From Lawsonia intracellularis PHE/MN1-00 (GTDB lineage: Bacteria; Desulfobacterota; Desulfovibrionia; Desulfovibrionales; Desulfovibrionaceae), in the NCBI RefSeq assembly GCF_000055945.1, contig NC_008011.1, positions 1,407,501 to 1,457,619 of the forward strand: a stretch of DNA of 50,119 bases, written 5' to 3'. The notes beneath the pieces were generated by a model. It was not told where the DNA came from. It did not search any database and saw only the letters and a list, made by a program, of their open reading frames with translations. Below, in pieces: positions 37,531 to 48,254 of the stretch. Position 1 is the first letter of the stretch, and each line of letters begins with the position of its first letter. The position numbers were made by a program, and so were the translations under genes.

Positions 37531-38248
37531 TTTGTATCCAAAAAGATGGTAGACGAATATTCCACTCAGGATGTTCAGAAATCATATGTAATGTTTCTTT
37601 TGGTGAGCCAAAAAAGACTTGTTTTCCTTCAGATAATATCAATATGTTAGTTGTAATATCTATAATTTGTTCAAGATCATGGACGCTTATGATTCTAGTA
37701 AGACCTTTTTGACCAAGTTGTTGTAGTATTTTACTTAACTGGAGGGTAGCAGGATAATCAAGTCCAGAATATGGTTCATCTAAAAGAAGAAGATCTGGTT
37801 TAAGCATAAGTGCAGAAGCAATATTAAGCTTTTGTTTTTGTCCATGAGAAAGATGATGTACACTTGAATTCCAATATTTTTCAAGTGCAAACAATGAAGC
37901 TAACTCATAAGCTTTCTGCTTATATTCATCCTTAGGATTAGACCAAGGAAGAAGTAGATTTTCTTTCACTGTTGAGCCAAGAAGTTGTATTTCAACGTCT
38001 TGTAACAGTAATGCTGTTTTTTTTAATAGTGAAGATTCACTTCCAGGACAACAGATTTCATCCATTATATAAGTTCCTTCACAAATATGTTGGACACCTG
38101 CTAAGAGTTGAAGGAGAGTGGATTTACCTGAGCCATTACTGCCACAAATACATAAAAGGCTACCTGATGAAAGGGAGAATGTAATATCTTGTACTGCTGG
38201 AGTGTGTTCTTGTGGCCATTGAAAGGACACAGAGTTAAGCTGGATCAT
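37508..38248 (-). CDS. bioM: ECF transporter ATPase (BioM/EcfA)
   Basis: A 246-residue ABC ATPase with Walker A CGSNGSGKST, signature LSHGQKQKL, Walker B LLLLDEP and the switch His in SVHDLEQI. It drives biotin uptake with BioN and BioY. The start at 38248 (MIQLNSVSF) is preferred over the longer reading to 38302, which would lie inside bioY. It overlaps the end of bioY by 14 bases. Confidence 0.92.
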   Translation of the reverse strand: MIQLNSVSFQWPQEHTPAVQDITFSLSSGSLLCICGSNGSGKSTLLQLLAGVQHICEGTYIMDEICCPGSESSLLKKTALLLQDVEIQLLGSTVKENLLLPWSNPKDEYKQKAYELASLFALEKYWNSSVHHLSHGQKQKLNIASALMLKPDLLLLDEPYSGLDYPATLQLSKILQQLGQKGLTRIISVHDLEQIIDITTNILILSEGKQVFFGSPKETLHMISEHPEWNIRLPSFWIQNASSQII

Positions 38249-38792
38249 TAGGAAGTAATCCTTTTTTAAGCAAATATTTCCAAATAGCAAAAGCAATAAC
38301 AAGCTTTAATATATCTCCAGGTAAAAATGGTAATACACCAGTAAGAATTGCTTTTGTTGGGGAAAAACTTAGTACCCACATTAAGCCTGTGGCACCACAA
38401 AAATAGGTTACCGCTAGTCCAAGGCTCATAAAAAGGATAGTTATAGCTTTTTTAGGTGGACAATTTTTGTTATGGCCACTACCAAAGCCAGTTAAATAGG
38501 CAAGACCTATAAATCCTATGAGATATCCTCCTGTAGGACTTAAAAGGACTCCTGGTCCAGCTTTACCTCCAGCAAACACAGGAAGACCAATGCAGCCTGC
38601 AAAAATATAAAGAATAACACATAGTGCTGCCCGTTTTCCACCAATACATAGTCCTGTGAGTGAAATAGATAGTGATTGGAGAGTAAAAGGTATTGGACCT
38701 AGAGGAAAACTAATAAAGGCACTTACAGCAATGAGTGCAGCAAAAAAAGCAATCCATACAATAGTATTAATACGGGTAAATGTAGAACTCAT
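38235..38792 (-). CDS. bioY: Biotin-binding component BioY
   Basis: This 185-residue protein is the substrate-binding membrane subunit of the biotin ECF transporter. Family marks are GPIPFTLQ...LTG near residue 32, and GPGVLLSPTGGYLIGF near the middle, with about six membrane segments. It is the first gene of bioY-bioM-bioN, 37 bases after alaS on the same strand, so read-through from recA-alaS is likely. Confidence 0.95.
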   Translation of the reverse strand: MSSTFTRINTIVWIAFFAALIAVSAFISFPLGPIPFTLQSLSISLTGLCIGGKRAALCVILYIFAGCIGLPVFAGGKAGPGVLLSPTGGYLIGFIGLAYLTGFGSGHNKNCPPKKAITILFMSLGLAVTYFCGATGLMWVLSFSPTKAILTGVLPFLPGDILKLVIAFAIWKYLLKKGLLPNDPA

Positions 38793-38829
38793 AGTATTAT
38801 CTATTCATCCTAGTGTATTTTATGAGTCA

Positions 38830-41484
38830 CTATTGGTCTTCTAGTATATTTTTTAAAAGTTCAAAGGTTTCAGAGAGACCAGATGGATTTGTTCCTCCTG
38901 CTTGTGCTTGATCAGGCCGTCCTCCTCCTGCGCCATGGATAGGTACTACAATTTTTTTTATAAGTTCTGAGGCAGTGAAGTTATGGTGAAGATCTTTTGA
39001 GACATAGAGCAATAAGTGTACTTTTGTTCCCTCTGTTGATGCAAGACAGACTATTCCAGAAGAAAGTTTTGAACGAATATCATCCATTATATCTCGTAAA
39101 GCTTTAAGACTGAAATTTTTTAAATTTGCAGTTAGTACATCTATGTTATTTATTCTAGTGAGGTTATCTAAAAGATGTTTTCCTTGATTAGATAGAGAGC
39201 TAGACTCTAATGTGTCTACAGTTTTTTGTAAGTTTTTATTTTCAGAGAGAATTGATGTAACTTTTTCAACAACTTTTTCTGGTTTTGTTTTAAGAATAGC
39301 CGCAGTTGTGGAAAGCTCTTTTTGGTATTCTTTAATATAAGCAAGGGTATTTCTACCTGTAATTGCTTCAATACGACGAACTCCTGCAGCTATACCTGTC
39401 TCAGATACAATAATAAAACAGCCTGCTTGTCCTGTGGATGTTAGATGAGTACCACCACAAAGTTCAATGGAGGCTGTCTGGTTTTCTGAACCAATAGTAA
39501 CAACACGTACAATGTTTCCATATTTTTCTTCAAATAGAGCCATTGCACCTTTTTCAAGAGCTGATTGTTGATCCATAAACTCAACTCTAAGAGGTAAGTT
39601 AGCCATAATAATAGTGTTTACTTGTAGTTCTATAGCATGAATTTCTTCTTCAGTGAGGGGGGCTATATGTGTAAAGTCAAAACGTAGGCGTGTTGGACTA
39701 ACAAGAGAGCCAGCTTGTCTAACATGGTCACCAAGTATTTTTTGTAAAACTGATTGCAGTATATGAGTGCATGTATGGTTTCTTGCAGTATCTAGACGTT
39801 CAGATTCTGAAACTACTAATAGTGCTTCTTGATCAAGTAAGATAGTTCCAGATGTGACAGTAACAACATGTACAATAAGATTTGTTGCTGGTTTTAATGT
39901 ATCAACAACTTGTGTTTTACCTGTTATTGTACTGAGTATACCTATATCACCAGTTTGTCCTCCTGATGTCCCATAAAAAGGGGTCATATCTGTTATAACA
40001 TAGCCAGAACTTTTTGTAGGGAGTTCTTCAATAGGAAGACCATCTATATCAAGTAACGCAACAATTCTTCCTGTTCCTGAAAGATTTTCATATCCAATGA
40101 ATTCTGATTGCATACCATCTTCAAGAAGTGTTTGAAAGCAAGCTTCAATACGTTTTTCTCCAGATCCTTTCCATTGGCTTCTAGCTCGTTCTTTTTGTTC
40201 TTGCATTAAGTGTTGAAAGTTAGCTTCATCGACAGCAAAATGTTTTTTTGATGCAATATCGTTAATAATATCAAGTGGGAAACCATAGGTATCATAAAGT
40301 TTAAATGCAATATCTCCAGGAAGTTCTTTAGTATTTTTTTCTTTAAGAGCATTAAGTTCAGCTTCAAGTAATATAAGACCTTTATCTAATGTAATAGAAA
40401 AACGTTCTTCCTCATCAAAAACTACACGTGACATAAACTCAGATCGACTATACAGTTCAGTATAGATATCTCCCATGAGCTCAACAACTTTATTTACTGT
40501 TTTATATAGGAAAGGTTGATTCATGCCTATTTGTTTTCCAAAACGAAAAGCTCGTCGGATGAGTCTTCTTAATACATAACCTCTTCCTTCATTTGAAGGT
40601 AAAATTCCATCAGCAATCATAAAAGCTATAGCTCTACTGTGATCAGCAATAACACGTAAAGCTATATCTGTTTCTTCATGTTTTTTATAGTGAACGCCAG
40701 CAATAGATGCCATATATTGAATAATAGGTTGGAAAAGGTCTGTATCATAATTAGAAGATTTTTGTTGGCAAATGGCTACAATTCTTTCAAGCCCCATTCC
40801 TGTATCAATCGAAGGTTTGGGTAGTATTACTCTCTCTCCGGATGGGAGTTGTTCATATTGCATGAAAACAAGATTCCAAATTTCAAGAAATCGATCACAG
40901 TCACAAGAACCAATTCCACAGTTATCACCACAACAAAATGTTTCACCTTGGTCAAAGTGAATTTCAGAACAAGGTCCACAAGGTCCTGTATCACCCATAG
41001 ACCAAAAATTATCCTTTTCTCCCATTCTATAAATACGACTAGGCTCTACACCAATCGTGTTTACCCAGATGTCATATGCATCATCGTCATCTTTATAGAT
41101 AGTAATATAAAGAAATTCTTTTGAAAGATTGAGTTCTTCTGTTATAAATGCCCAGGCAAATTGAATAGCTTCTTTTTTAAAATAGTCTCCAAAAGAAAAG
41201 TTACCAAGCATTTCAAAAAAAGTATGATGGCGAGCTGTACGTCCAACATTTTCTAGATCATTATGTTTTCCCCCAACTCTTAAACATTTTTGAGCTGTTG
41301 TCGCACGTAGGTAATTTCTTGTTTCTTGACCAGTAAAGACTTTTTTGAATTGTACCATCCCTGCATTTGTAAAAAGAAGCGATGGGTCATCACGTGGAAT
41401 AAGAGAAGAAGATGGAATTTCCTGATGATTATAGTTTTTAAAATATCCTAAAAATTTTTGGCGAATATCATTAACTGTGAGCAT
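38830..41484 (-). CDS. alaS: Alanyl-tRNA synthetase
   Basis: Full-length class II synthetase (884 residues). The aminoacylation core begins KFLGYF and includes [16 protein letters not shown]; the editing domain has HTCTHIL and CGGTH; a C-terminal DHHA1-like domain ends the protein with [14 protein letters not shown]. It starts 31 bases after recA, a gene order known from Desulfovibrio relatives. Confidence 0.98.
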   Translation of the reverse strand: MLTVNDIRQKFLGYFKNYNHQEIPSSSLIPRDDPSLLFTNAGMVQFKKVFTGQETRNYLRATTAQKCLRVGGKHNDLENVGRTARHHTFFEMLGNFSFGDYFKKEAIQFAWAFITEELNLSKEFLYITIYKDDDDAYDIWVNTIGVEPSRIYRMGEKDNFWSMGDTGPCGPCSEIHFDQGETFCCGDNCGIGSCDCDRFLEIWNLVFMQYEQLPSGERVILPKPSIDTGMGLERIVAICQQKSSNYDTDLFQPIIQYMASIAGVHYKKHEETDIALRVIADHSRAIAFMIADGILPSNEGRGYVLRRLIRRAFRFGKQIGMNQPFLYKTVNKVVELMGDIYTELYSRSEFMSRVVFDEEERFSITLDKGLILLEAELNALKEKNTKELPGDIAFKLYDTYGFPLDIINDIASKKHFAVDEANFQHLMQEQKERARSQWKGSGEKRIEACFQTLLEDGMQSEFIGYENLSGTGRIVALLDIDGLPIEELPTKSSGYVITDMTPFYGTSGGQTGDIGILSTITGKTQVVDTLKPATNLIVHVVTVTSGTILLDQEALLVVSESERLDTARNHTCTHILQSVLQKILGDHVRQAGSLVSPTRLRFDFTHIAPLTEEEIHAIELQVNTIIMANLPLRVEFMDQQSALEKGAMALFEEKYGNIVRVVTIGSENQTASIELCGGTHLTSTGQAGCFIIVSETGIAAGVRRIEAITGRNTLAYIKEYQKELSTTAAILKTKPEKVVEKVTSILSENKNLQKTVDTLESSSLSNQGKHLLDNLTRINNIDVLTANLKNFSLKALRDIMDDIRSKLSSGIVCLASTEGTKVHLLLYVSKDLHHNFTASELIKKIVVPIHGAGGGRPDQAQAGGTNPSGLSETFELLKNILEDQ

Positions 41485-41515
41485 ATCTTGTTCCTAATTA
41501 AAAGTGATTAAGGAA

Positions 41516-42583
41516 TTAGATATCATAGTTATCTTCAAGTTCATCGCTTACAGGACAAAGGAGTTTTTCAGGGTTCATTCCTAAGTGTTCCATGAGCGCT
41601 GTTTCAATAGAACTTTTTAGACTAGTATTTTCATCAAGTAGAGCTCTGACTTTTTCTTTACCTTGACCAAGCTTTTCAGAACCAAATGCAAACCATGATC
41701 CGCTTTTATCAATGATACCAGCTTCGACACCAAGATCAATGAGTTCTCCGGAGCGAGAAATACCTGTTCCCCAAATGATATCAAATTTTGCTTCACGGAA
41801 TGGAGGAGCCATTTTATTTTTGACAACTTTTACTCGTGTAAGTGAACCATAAGATTCTTCTTTATCTTTAAGGGTTTGTATCTTTCGTATATCCATTCTC
41901 ACAGAGCTATAGAACTTTAGTGCATTACCTCCTGTTGTTGTTTCTGGACTTCCATAACCAACTACACCAATTTTCATACGAATTTGATTAATAAAAATAA
42001 CTGCAGTATGTGATTTATGGATAGTACCAGTAAGCTTACGTAGTGCATGAGACATAAGTCGTGCATGTCCACCAACCTGAGTTTCTCCCATAGAACCTTC
42101 AAGTTCTGTTTGAGGTATAAGAGCAGCAACAGAGTCAACAACAACAAGATCTACAGCACCTGATCGTACTAACATATCAGCAATTTCAAGTGCTTGTTCC
42201 CCATGATCTGGTTGGGAAATAATAAGTTCGTCTGTTTTTACGCCAAGGCGTTTAGCGTAGGCTATATCTAATGCATGTTCTGCATCAATGAAAGCAGCTG
42301 TACCACCTAATTTTTGACATTCAGCTATAATATGTAGTGTTAATGTTGTCTTACCGGAAGACTCTGGTCCATAAATTTCTGTGACACGACCACGAGGGAT
42401 ACCTCCAATACCAAGAGCTAAGTCTAGCCCAATAGAGCCAGTAGGAATTACAGCTACTTTTACATGTACATCATCTGAGAGCTTCATTACAGCACCCTGG
42501 CCAAATTTTCGTTCGATAGTATCTAGTGCTGTTTTAAGGGCTTCTCGGCGGGAATCTTCAGGAGAAATAGATTTTTTTGCCAT
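41516..42583 (-). CDS. recA: Recombinase RecA
   Basis: A full-length RecA of 355 residues: Walker A GPESSGKT, Walker [10 protein letters not shown], loop L1 EGSMGE, and L2 region starting [10 protein letters not shown]. It catalyses strand exchange and SOS induction. The ATG is preceded by a weak GGAG-like site. I did not find an obvious LexA box upstream. The next genes alaS and bioYMN follow closely. Confidence 0.98.
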   Translation of the reverse strand: MAKKSISPEDSRREALKTALDTIERKFGQGAVMKLSDDVHVKVAVIPTGSIGLDLALGIGGIPRGRVTEIYGPESSGKTTLTLHIIAECQKLGGTAAFIDAEHALDIAYAKRLGVKTDELIISQPDHGEQALEIADMLVRSGAVDLVVVDSVAALIPQTELEGSMGETQVGGHARLMSHALRKLTGTIHKSHTAVIFINQIRMKIGVVGYGSPETTTGGNALKFYSSVRMDIRKIQTLKDKEESYGSLTRVKVVKNKMAPPFREAKFDIIWGTGISRSGELIDLGVEAGIIDKSGSWFAFGSEKLGQGKEKVRALLDENTSLKSSIETALMEHLGMNPEKLLCPVSDELEDNYDI

Positions 42584-42683
42584 GGTAACTCCAAGGTCTT
42601 ATTATAAATAGTAAGTAATATATGAATATAATATAAGCTGTACTAGATGTATAGTTTATATTTTAGCTAAAGTTTTTGGGAAG

Positions 42684-44639
42684 TTATGAAACAATACTTC
42701 CAGTAGGTACAGGGGACTCTACGGTTACTAAAGAAAGTCCACTAGGTGTTTTTGCAAAGAGAATCATACCTTGAGATTCAATTCCTCTAATTTTTTTAGG
42801 AGCAAGGTTTGTGACAACACATACTTGTTTGCCAAGCATTGACTCTGGAGTATATTGTTGAGCAATACCTGAAAGAATTTGTCGAGGCTTGTTTTCTCCT
42901 ATATCGATAGAAAAACATAGAAGATTATCTGCATTTGGATGTTTTGATGCCTCTACTATAGTGCCTATACGTATTTCAACTTTTTGCAAGTCATTAAAAG
43001 ATATTTCTTCTTGTTCATATATTGATGGTTGTGACCCGTTGGATTGGAAAGACATTTTATTTTCCTTATCACTTATTTCTTCTTTTAGCTCTATTCTAGG
43101 GAATAAATTTGATGTTGGTGCAAGCATAGTTCCTGTTGTTAACTGCTCCCAAGCATGAATATCATTATTTATACATGTGGTAGGTATATTCCCATATTTT
43201 TTTGATTTAGATGTTGAGATTCCTAACTGTTTTAACATAGTAATGGTTATTTCTGGCATGATTGGCCATAAGCTAATGGCTACTTTTCTCATACACTCTA
43301 ATGTAAGTCGAATGACCGTTTTCAGACGATCAGTTTGTCCTTCTTTAAATAATTTCCATGGTGCTTGAGTGTCTATATATTTGTTTAGTGCACGAATAAG
43401 TTCCCATAAAGCTTCAACTGCTTGAGAAAGACGCATATTTTTCATGAGTTGTATATAGTTATATTGTGCATTCTCAGTAAGTTGACGTAATTGCATATCA
43501 GGTTCTGTGTACTCTTTAGCTTCAGGTAATAAGCTTTTAAAATATTTAGTTGACATTGAAAGAACACGGTTAAATAAATTCCCAAGATCATTCGCAAGAT
43601 CAGAATTAATACGATGTTTAAGCGATTCTTCAGAGAAGTTAGCATCAGAGCCAAAATTCATCTCTCGTATAAGGAAGTAACGAAAAGCATCAAGGCCATA
43701 TTGCTGAATAAGAGTAATAGGATCTATAGCATTATTTAAAGACTTTGACATCTTAGTATCACGATTCAACCAGTATCCATGTACATTTAAATGCTTATAC
43801 ATTGGAAGACCAGCGGACTTAAGCATAGTGGGCCAAAAGACAGCATGAGGTTTTAATATGTCTTTAGCAATAAGATGTTCTCCAGGCCAAAATGTTTTAT
43901 AGTATTCACCAGTTGGCCAGTTTAATGCAGAAATATAGCTTATAAGGGCATCAAACCAAACATAGCATACATAGTTTGTATCAAAGGGCAATTCAATACC
44001 CCATGGAAGTCGAGTTTTTGGACGTGATATACATAAATCTTCTAATGCTCCACTTTCTAGTAGAGAGAGAACTTCATTTTTATATCTCTCTGGTCGAATA
44101 AGATTTGGATGTTGTTGAAGATACTCTATAAGCCATGAGAGATATTTAGACATTTTGAAAAAGTAGTTCTGTTCTTCAATAAACTCTGGTTTTGTTTTGT
44201 GTTGAGGACAAAAACCATCTTCTAGTTCTTTTTCTGTATAAAAACGTTCACATCCTAAACAATAATACCCTCCAAACTCTCCAAAATAGATGTCACCAGC
44301 ATCATAGATATGTTGAAGAAATTTTTGAACTGCTTCTTTATGTTGTAAATCTGTAGTTCTGATAAATGCATCATATGTGATATTGAGTTGAGGCCAGAGA
44401 TTTTGAAATTGTCTACTTATAGAGTCTACAAACTCTTGTGTTGAATATCCTGCAGCTTCTGCTGCTTGAATAATTTTTTCTCCATGTTCATCTGTACCTG
44501 TAAGAAAGAAAGTTTTTTCTCCTAAGATAGAATAAAAACGTTGTAATACATCAGCAACAATTGTTGAATATGCATGACCAAGATGAGGACGTGCATTTAC
44601 ATAGTAAATAGGTGTTGAGATATAATAAGTAGAAGACAC
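42684..44639 (-). CDS. metG: Methionyl-tRNA synthetase with C-terminal tRNA-binding domain
   Basis: The enzyme has 651 residues. Signature motifs are ARPHLGHAY (HIGH), the zinc site CLGCERFYTEKELEDGFCPQH-type knuckle, and KMSKS in DTKMSKSLNN. The last 110 residues form an EMAP-II-like tRNA-binding domain (VEIRIGTIVEASKHPNADNL onward). Full length. Confidence 0.98.
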   Translation of the reverse strand: MSSTYYISTPIYYVNARPHLGHAYSTIVADVLQRFYSILGEKTFFLTGTDEHGEKIIQAAEAAGYSTQEFVDSISRQFQNLWPQLNITYDAFIRTTDLQHKEAVQKFLQHIYDAGDIYFGEFGGYYCLGCERFYTEKELEDGFCPQHKTKPEFIEEQNYFFKMSKYLSWLIEYLQQHPNLIRPERYKNEVLSLLESGALEDLCISRPKTRLPWGIELPFDTNYVCYVWFDALISYISALNWPTGEYYKTFWPGEHLIAKDILKPHAVFWPTMLKSAGLPMYKHLNVHGYWLNRDTKMSKSLNNAIDPITLIQQYGLDAFRYFLIREMNFGSDANFSEESLKHRINSDLANDLGNLFNRVLSMSTKYFKSLLPEAKEYTEPDMQLRQLTENAQYNYIQLMKNMRLSQAVEALWELIRALNKYIDTQAPWKLFKEGQTDRLKTVIRLTLECMRKVAISLWPIMPEITITMLKQLGISTSKSKKYGNIPTTCINNDIHAWEQLTTGTMLAPTSNLFPRIELKEEISDKENKMSFQSNGSQPSIYEQEEISFNDLQKVEIRIGTIVEASKHPNADNLLCFSIDIGENKPRQILSGIAQQYTPESMLGKQVCVVTNLAPKKIRGIESQGMILFAKTPSGLSLVTVESPVPTGSIVS

Positions 44640-44772
44640 ACATACTCCTTTTTCAGTGTTACATAAATGTCTATTTTTTCTCTTGTTAGGTTTAGTTATT
44701 TTTTTCTAATAGCATAGTTATCTTTTAGTGTATAGAAGATAAAAGTTTTTTCTATTTATAGACCTAGTATTA

Positions 44773-45723
44773 CTAACTTTCTGTAAGAATAGTATCAAGA
44801 GAGTTATCGTCTATTTTATTGGTATCATGATCTGATAAAAGTGTTAGAAAATCAGAAGAGGGATGTGAAGTTTTATTTTGGTGAGGTATATTTTGTTTAA
44901 TTGTTTGAGGAGTAGTATGTGTGGGATGAAGTTTATCCCATTCTTCAAGTGTGTATTCAATTTCTTCATTAGACATGTTAAGTACAGTAATAGTATTTTT
45001 GAACAGATTTGTTCGGATGACTTTTAAACTACCTTGATCTGTTTGGTAACGTTTACCAATTTTTGGACTTTGTTTGTTAAATATTTGATAATTTTCTTGT
45101 TCATAGCTAAGGCAACAAAGAAGTTTACCACAGCTTCCTGAGATTTTTGAGGGATTTAGAAATACGTTTTGTTCTTTTGCCATTTTTATAGAGACAGGTG
45201 AAAAGTCTTTTAAAAATCGTCGGCAACAACAGACTCTGCCGCAATTGCCAATAGCACCAGTAAGTTGTGTTTCATGACGTTCACCAATTTGGCGAAGTTC
45301 TATTTTAGCATGATATTCTCTTATAAGATCTTTTATAAGGTCACGGAAATCAATGCGGTTAGGTGCAGTAAAATAAAAGATGTATTTGCTCTGATCCAAG
45401 GTAATTTCTACATCAACAAGTTTCATTGGGAGTTGATGTTCATGAATGCATGATTTACAAAATGCAAAAGCATTTTTTGAAAACTCTTTATTTTTATTAA
45501 CTTGTTCTAAATCTTTCTGTGTTGCTTTACGAATGATGGATGGAACAGTTAAAGGATCAATGGAGTTAGGAAGACTTTGTAATATATCTACAACTTGTGT
45601 AAGGCTTATCCCCTGCTCTAGTTCTACAACAACTTTGTCTCCTTTCATAATGAAAGGATCTTCACAAAAAAAGATATCTTTTTTCCCATGTGGTCTAAAA
45701 CTTGTATTAAGTATACGTTTCAT
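44773..45723 (-). CDS. ricT: PSP1/RicT (YaaT) family protein
   Basis: A 316-residue protein with the PSP1 domain at about 75-230. The cysteine-rich core CGRVCCCRRFL, GSCGKLLCCLSYE is diagnostic. In Bacillus the family member RicT helps RNase Y mature mRNAs and binds iron-sulfur clusters; its role in this lineage is unknown. The C-terminal 85 residues are low-complexity. It precedes metG on the same strand, 133 bases away, as commonly seen. Confidence 0.92.
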   Translation of the reverse strand: MKRILNTSFRPHGKKDIFFCEDPFIMKGDKVVVELEQGISLTQVVDILQSLPNSIDPLTVPSIIRKATQKDLEQVNKNKEFSKNAFAFCKSCIHEHQLPMKLVDVEITLDQSKYIFYFTAPNRIDFRDLIKDLIREYHAKIELRQIGERHETQLTGAIGNCGRVCCCRRFLKDFSPVSIKMAKEQNVFLNPSKISGSCGKLLCCLSYEQENYQIFNKQSPKIGKRYQTDQGSLKVIRTNLFKNTITVLNMSNEEIEYTLEEWDKLHPTHTTPQTIKQNIPHQNKTSHPSSDFLTLLSDHDTNKIDDNSLDTILTES

Positions 45724-46175
45724 GGCCTAAAACTCATTTATTATATATAGTAATTTTAAGATAAGTTTTGTTCTTTTTTCGGTTATTATCACATCTGTGT
45801 CAATCATAGTGTGAGATTAGGGTAGTGATTTGTAATTAAAAATTCTAACTGTAGATAGTGGTTAGATTATATTATAACTCTGTTTAGAGAAGAAAGGCAT
45901 AAAAATATTTTCTATACTGAAAAGTGAAGTTTTAGAGATCCTATATTATGTGTAATATATCAGTTTCATGGGGCTTTACTTGGATATTAACCTAAATTAG
46001 TAAGCTCTACTTTTAAGTTTGACTCACTAAGAATAAAATTTATAATAAACTATAAATAAATATAGTTTTATAGTCATTAGGATAAGTTAAACTATAGGTA
46101 ACAGAATAAATAAGTATTATAAAAAACACTTGTCAAATAAGGATGAATCAGGTATTTAGTCCACAATCTTTGTAT
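45724..46175. other. Intergenic region before tRNA-Met
   Basis: About 450 bases, with divergent promoters expected for the minus-strand ricT gene and the plus-strand tRNA. I see no ORF or clear structure. Confidence 0.45.
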
Positions 46176-46252
46176 GGCAAGGTAGCTCAGTTGGTTAGAG
46201 CATGCGGTTCATACCCGCAGGGTCGGGGGTTCAATTCCCTCCCTTGCTACCA
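46176..46252 (+). tRNA. tRNA-Met (anticodon CAT), elongator type
   Basis: A complete 77-base cloverleaf with encoded CCA. Acceptor GGCAAGG pairs with CCTTGCT (G-T at the first pair), D arm GCTC...GAGC, anticodon stem TGCGG/CCGCA with loop TTCATAC, T arm GGGGGTTCAATTCCCTC. The anticodon stem lacks the three G-C pairs of the initiator form. A lysidine-modified Ile-CAT tRNA is an alternative but less likely on overall similarity. Confidence 0.93.
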
Positions 46253-46767
46253 ATTCAAAATGACTATATTCATTATCAACTATATTTATTAAATTAGATG
46301 AATTAGTTAAGGATGATAGTCTCTTTTATCTATTATAACATTAAATTTTGATAGTTATAGGTAGTTAAGAGGAGGTGTTGCAATACTAAGCTGTAGTTCT
46401 CCTGAGAGGAGGATAAATGCTTTCCAGATATATAAGAAACATAAGCCATTGTTTAACACCTCTAACTAGTTTGATATTAATACTTTTTATTAAGTTATCT
46501 ACTAGATAATTAAGGTTTAGAGGTTTAAATTTTTATTTATTAATTATAACTCATATGTAAATTTTATTAGTTTATTATAGTTACATCTATACTTATTCTA
46601 GTATAAAATCACTACCAACTTTATGGGTAGTTAATATTTTTTTGCTACCTTTGGTGATAAAGTTTTTTAGCTTTGAAAAGCAATCTTTAGCAGCACATTA
46701 TATATACATTGTAGAATAATCAAAAAGGAACAGTTTTTTATCCTATATTTGAAGTATAGTTGTTTTT
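46253..46767. other. Intergenic region after tRNA-Met
   Basis: About 515 bases without an ORF. It contains the structured element listed at 46362-46468; the rest is AT-rich without clear signals. Confidence 0.45.
46362..46468. ncRNA. Unexplained structured element, candidate small RNA
   Basis: Ends pair strongly: tagtta...aggtgtt (46362-46379) with aacacctctaacta (46455-46468), about 15 pairs with a small bulge. Inside, caat (46381-46384) pairs with attg (46448-46451), and ctcct/aggag (46400-46412) forms a hairpin with loop gag. GC content is above the surroundings. Strand unknown. It does not match SRP RNA, TPP or other RNA motifs I can recall. Confidence 0.4.
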
Positions 46768-47385
46768 TTAGTCAGACTTTTTTTGTCTCATTTTTTTTCG
46801 GGCTACTCTTCGTTGCCATACAATAAAGTGAATAGTAGCCATAGTTCCATGTCCTAAAAGGTAGAGGGCTAAAAGGGTAGCACTGACTTTATGTACTTCT
46901 TTAAAAAAGTGTGCATAAAGTCCATCTGTTTGCCATCCAATAAACCAAATTATTCCTGCTAATTCTGTAAGAAGTAAAGCTCCTAATCCAAGTCCTTGAA
47001 CAACAGCAGCTAAACCACCACTTGTTGGGGGTATAAGTTTAAAAGATAAGCTTACTTTTAAATCTTTTATAAGTTGTTTAGTATCACCCCATAGATAAGG
47101 ATAAAAGTGCCTTATACCTCTATGGAAAAGACATGCAGGTATGAAGAGTAATGTTAATAGTGTAAGAAGGATACCAATAGAAATATGGACCCAGAGGAGA
47201 CTACTACATATTATATATGTATCTGGATTTTTTGTAGAACATAAAAAGCCATATCCAAGAATAAGGTTAATAACTATAAGTAATGTAATAACAATATGAA
47301 GTATTCTTACAACTGGTGGTTGGAAATAACTCATGAACTTCCAAAGTAAAGCAGTCTGATTAGAAAAGAATTTGGCTATAGACAT
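46768..47385 (-). CDS. Small b-type cytochrome (cytochrome b561-like membrane protein)
   Basis: This 205-residue protein has four membrane segments (about 25-45, 62-83, 122-145, 165-190). Histidines in RILHIVITL, WVHISIG, EVHKVSA and LLGHGTMATIHF are placed as heme ligands in two-heme cytochromes of the b561, hydrogenase and formate-dehydrogenase type. No dehydrogenase or partner subunit lies next to it, so its electron donor is unknown. A basic tail ends the protein. Confidence 0.75.
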   Translation of the reverse strand: MSIAKFFSNQTALLWKFMSYFQPPVVRILHIVITLLIVINLILGYGFLCSTKNPDTYIICSSLLWVHISIGILLTLLTLLFIPACLFHRGIRHFYPYLWGDTKQLIKDLKVSLSFKLIPPTSGGLAAVVQGLGLGALLLTELAGIIWFIGWQTDGLYAHFFKEVHKVSATLLALYLLGHGTMATIHFIVWQRRVARKKMRQKKSD

Positions 47386-47479
47386 ATATACGCTACCCCC
47401 TTTTTCTTATCACTACTACATTTACTATATAGCTTATGTTATTTATCTATAAATAATAAGTAATATAAAAATGTTAATG

Positions 47480-47509
47480 TTTCTTATCATAAAATTTTAT
47501 GATAAGAAA
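47480..47509. promoter_or_regulatory. 30-base perfect palindrome between divergent genes
   Basis: Two 15-base arms meet with no spacer; the inner part is ATAAAATTTTAT and the outer parts TTTCTTATC and GATAAGAAA. It lies between the cytochrome gene (minus) and ruvA (plus), so it may be an operator for one or both. Confidence 0.5.
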
Positions 47510-47652
47510 ATATATTCTTTAAATTATATTCTATCTATAGAATATAGTTACATATTTAGATTAATTCCAAATAGTAAGCTCTTTTCATAAGCTAAGCTTT
47601 AGTATACAACACAATAAAGATATAGAAGAAGAGGTTACTCTTTAGGAATAGT

Positions 47653-48252
47653 ATGATTGCATATCTTGAAGGATATATTGCAGAGTTTGGAGAAACAAGC
47701 TGTGTTGTTGCTACCTCTAGTGGTATTGGGTATGAAGTTTTTTTAACTACACCTACACGTTCAACATTACCTAATAAAGGAGAACAAGTACGTTTTTATA
47801 TTTGTCATATTGTACGGGAAGATATACAAGAACTGTTTGGCTTTGAAACATGGGATGAGCGACAAACGTTTATTGTTTTAACATCTATATCTAAAGTCGG
47901 TGCACGTACAGCACTTAACATGCTTTCAACTTTTCGACCAAATGATCTAAGACAATGTGTTATAGAAGAAGATATTTTTGCTCTTACTCGTGTATCTGGA
48001 ATTGGAAAGAAGACAGCACAACATATTTTTCTTGAACTTAAATATAAACTTCAAATTGATGGAAATAGTACTACATCTTCTTCCCCTTCTATTGGTCAAA
48101 GTCTTTTTTATGATATATTAACAGGTCTTCAAGGACTAGGATATACTAAAGAAGAAAGTTCTGTAGTTATAAAGTCCGTTTTGCAACATGAACCAGATTT
48201 AGATGTTGGTAGTGCTCTTAGAAGATGTCTGAAACAGCTGGTAAAGGGGTAA
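47653..48252 (+). CDS. ruvA: Holliday junction DNA helicase subunit RuvA
   Basis: The 199-residue protein shows the OB-fold N-terminus ([12 protein letters not shown]), two helix-hairpin-helix motifs ([15 protein letters not shown] and [13 protein letters not shown]) and a C-terminal RuvB-binding domain ([16 protein letters not shown]). It binds four-way junctions and recruits RuvB, encoded three bases after its stop. Confidence 0.97.
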
Positions 48253-48254
48253 CA

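Noticed and set aside
44727..44757. Hairpin ttatctt/aagataa followed by T-run between ricT and metG
   Set aside because: Its T-run is on the plus strand, where no gene ends; ricT and metG are both on the minus strand, so it is probably chance.
46362..46468. TPP riboswitch or SRP RNA at the structured element
   Set aside because: The ctgaga string is present, but the remaining conserved parts of the thi-box are absent; the SRP tip motif is not found on either strand.
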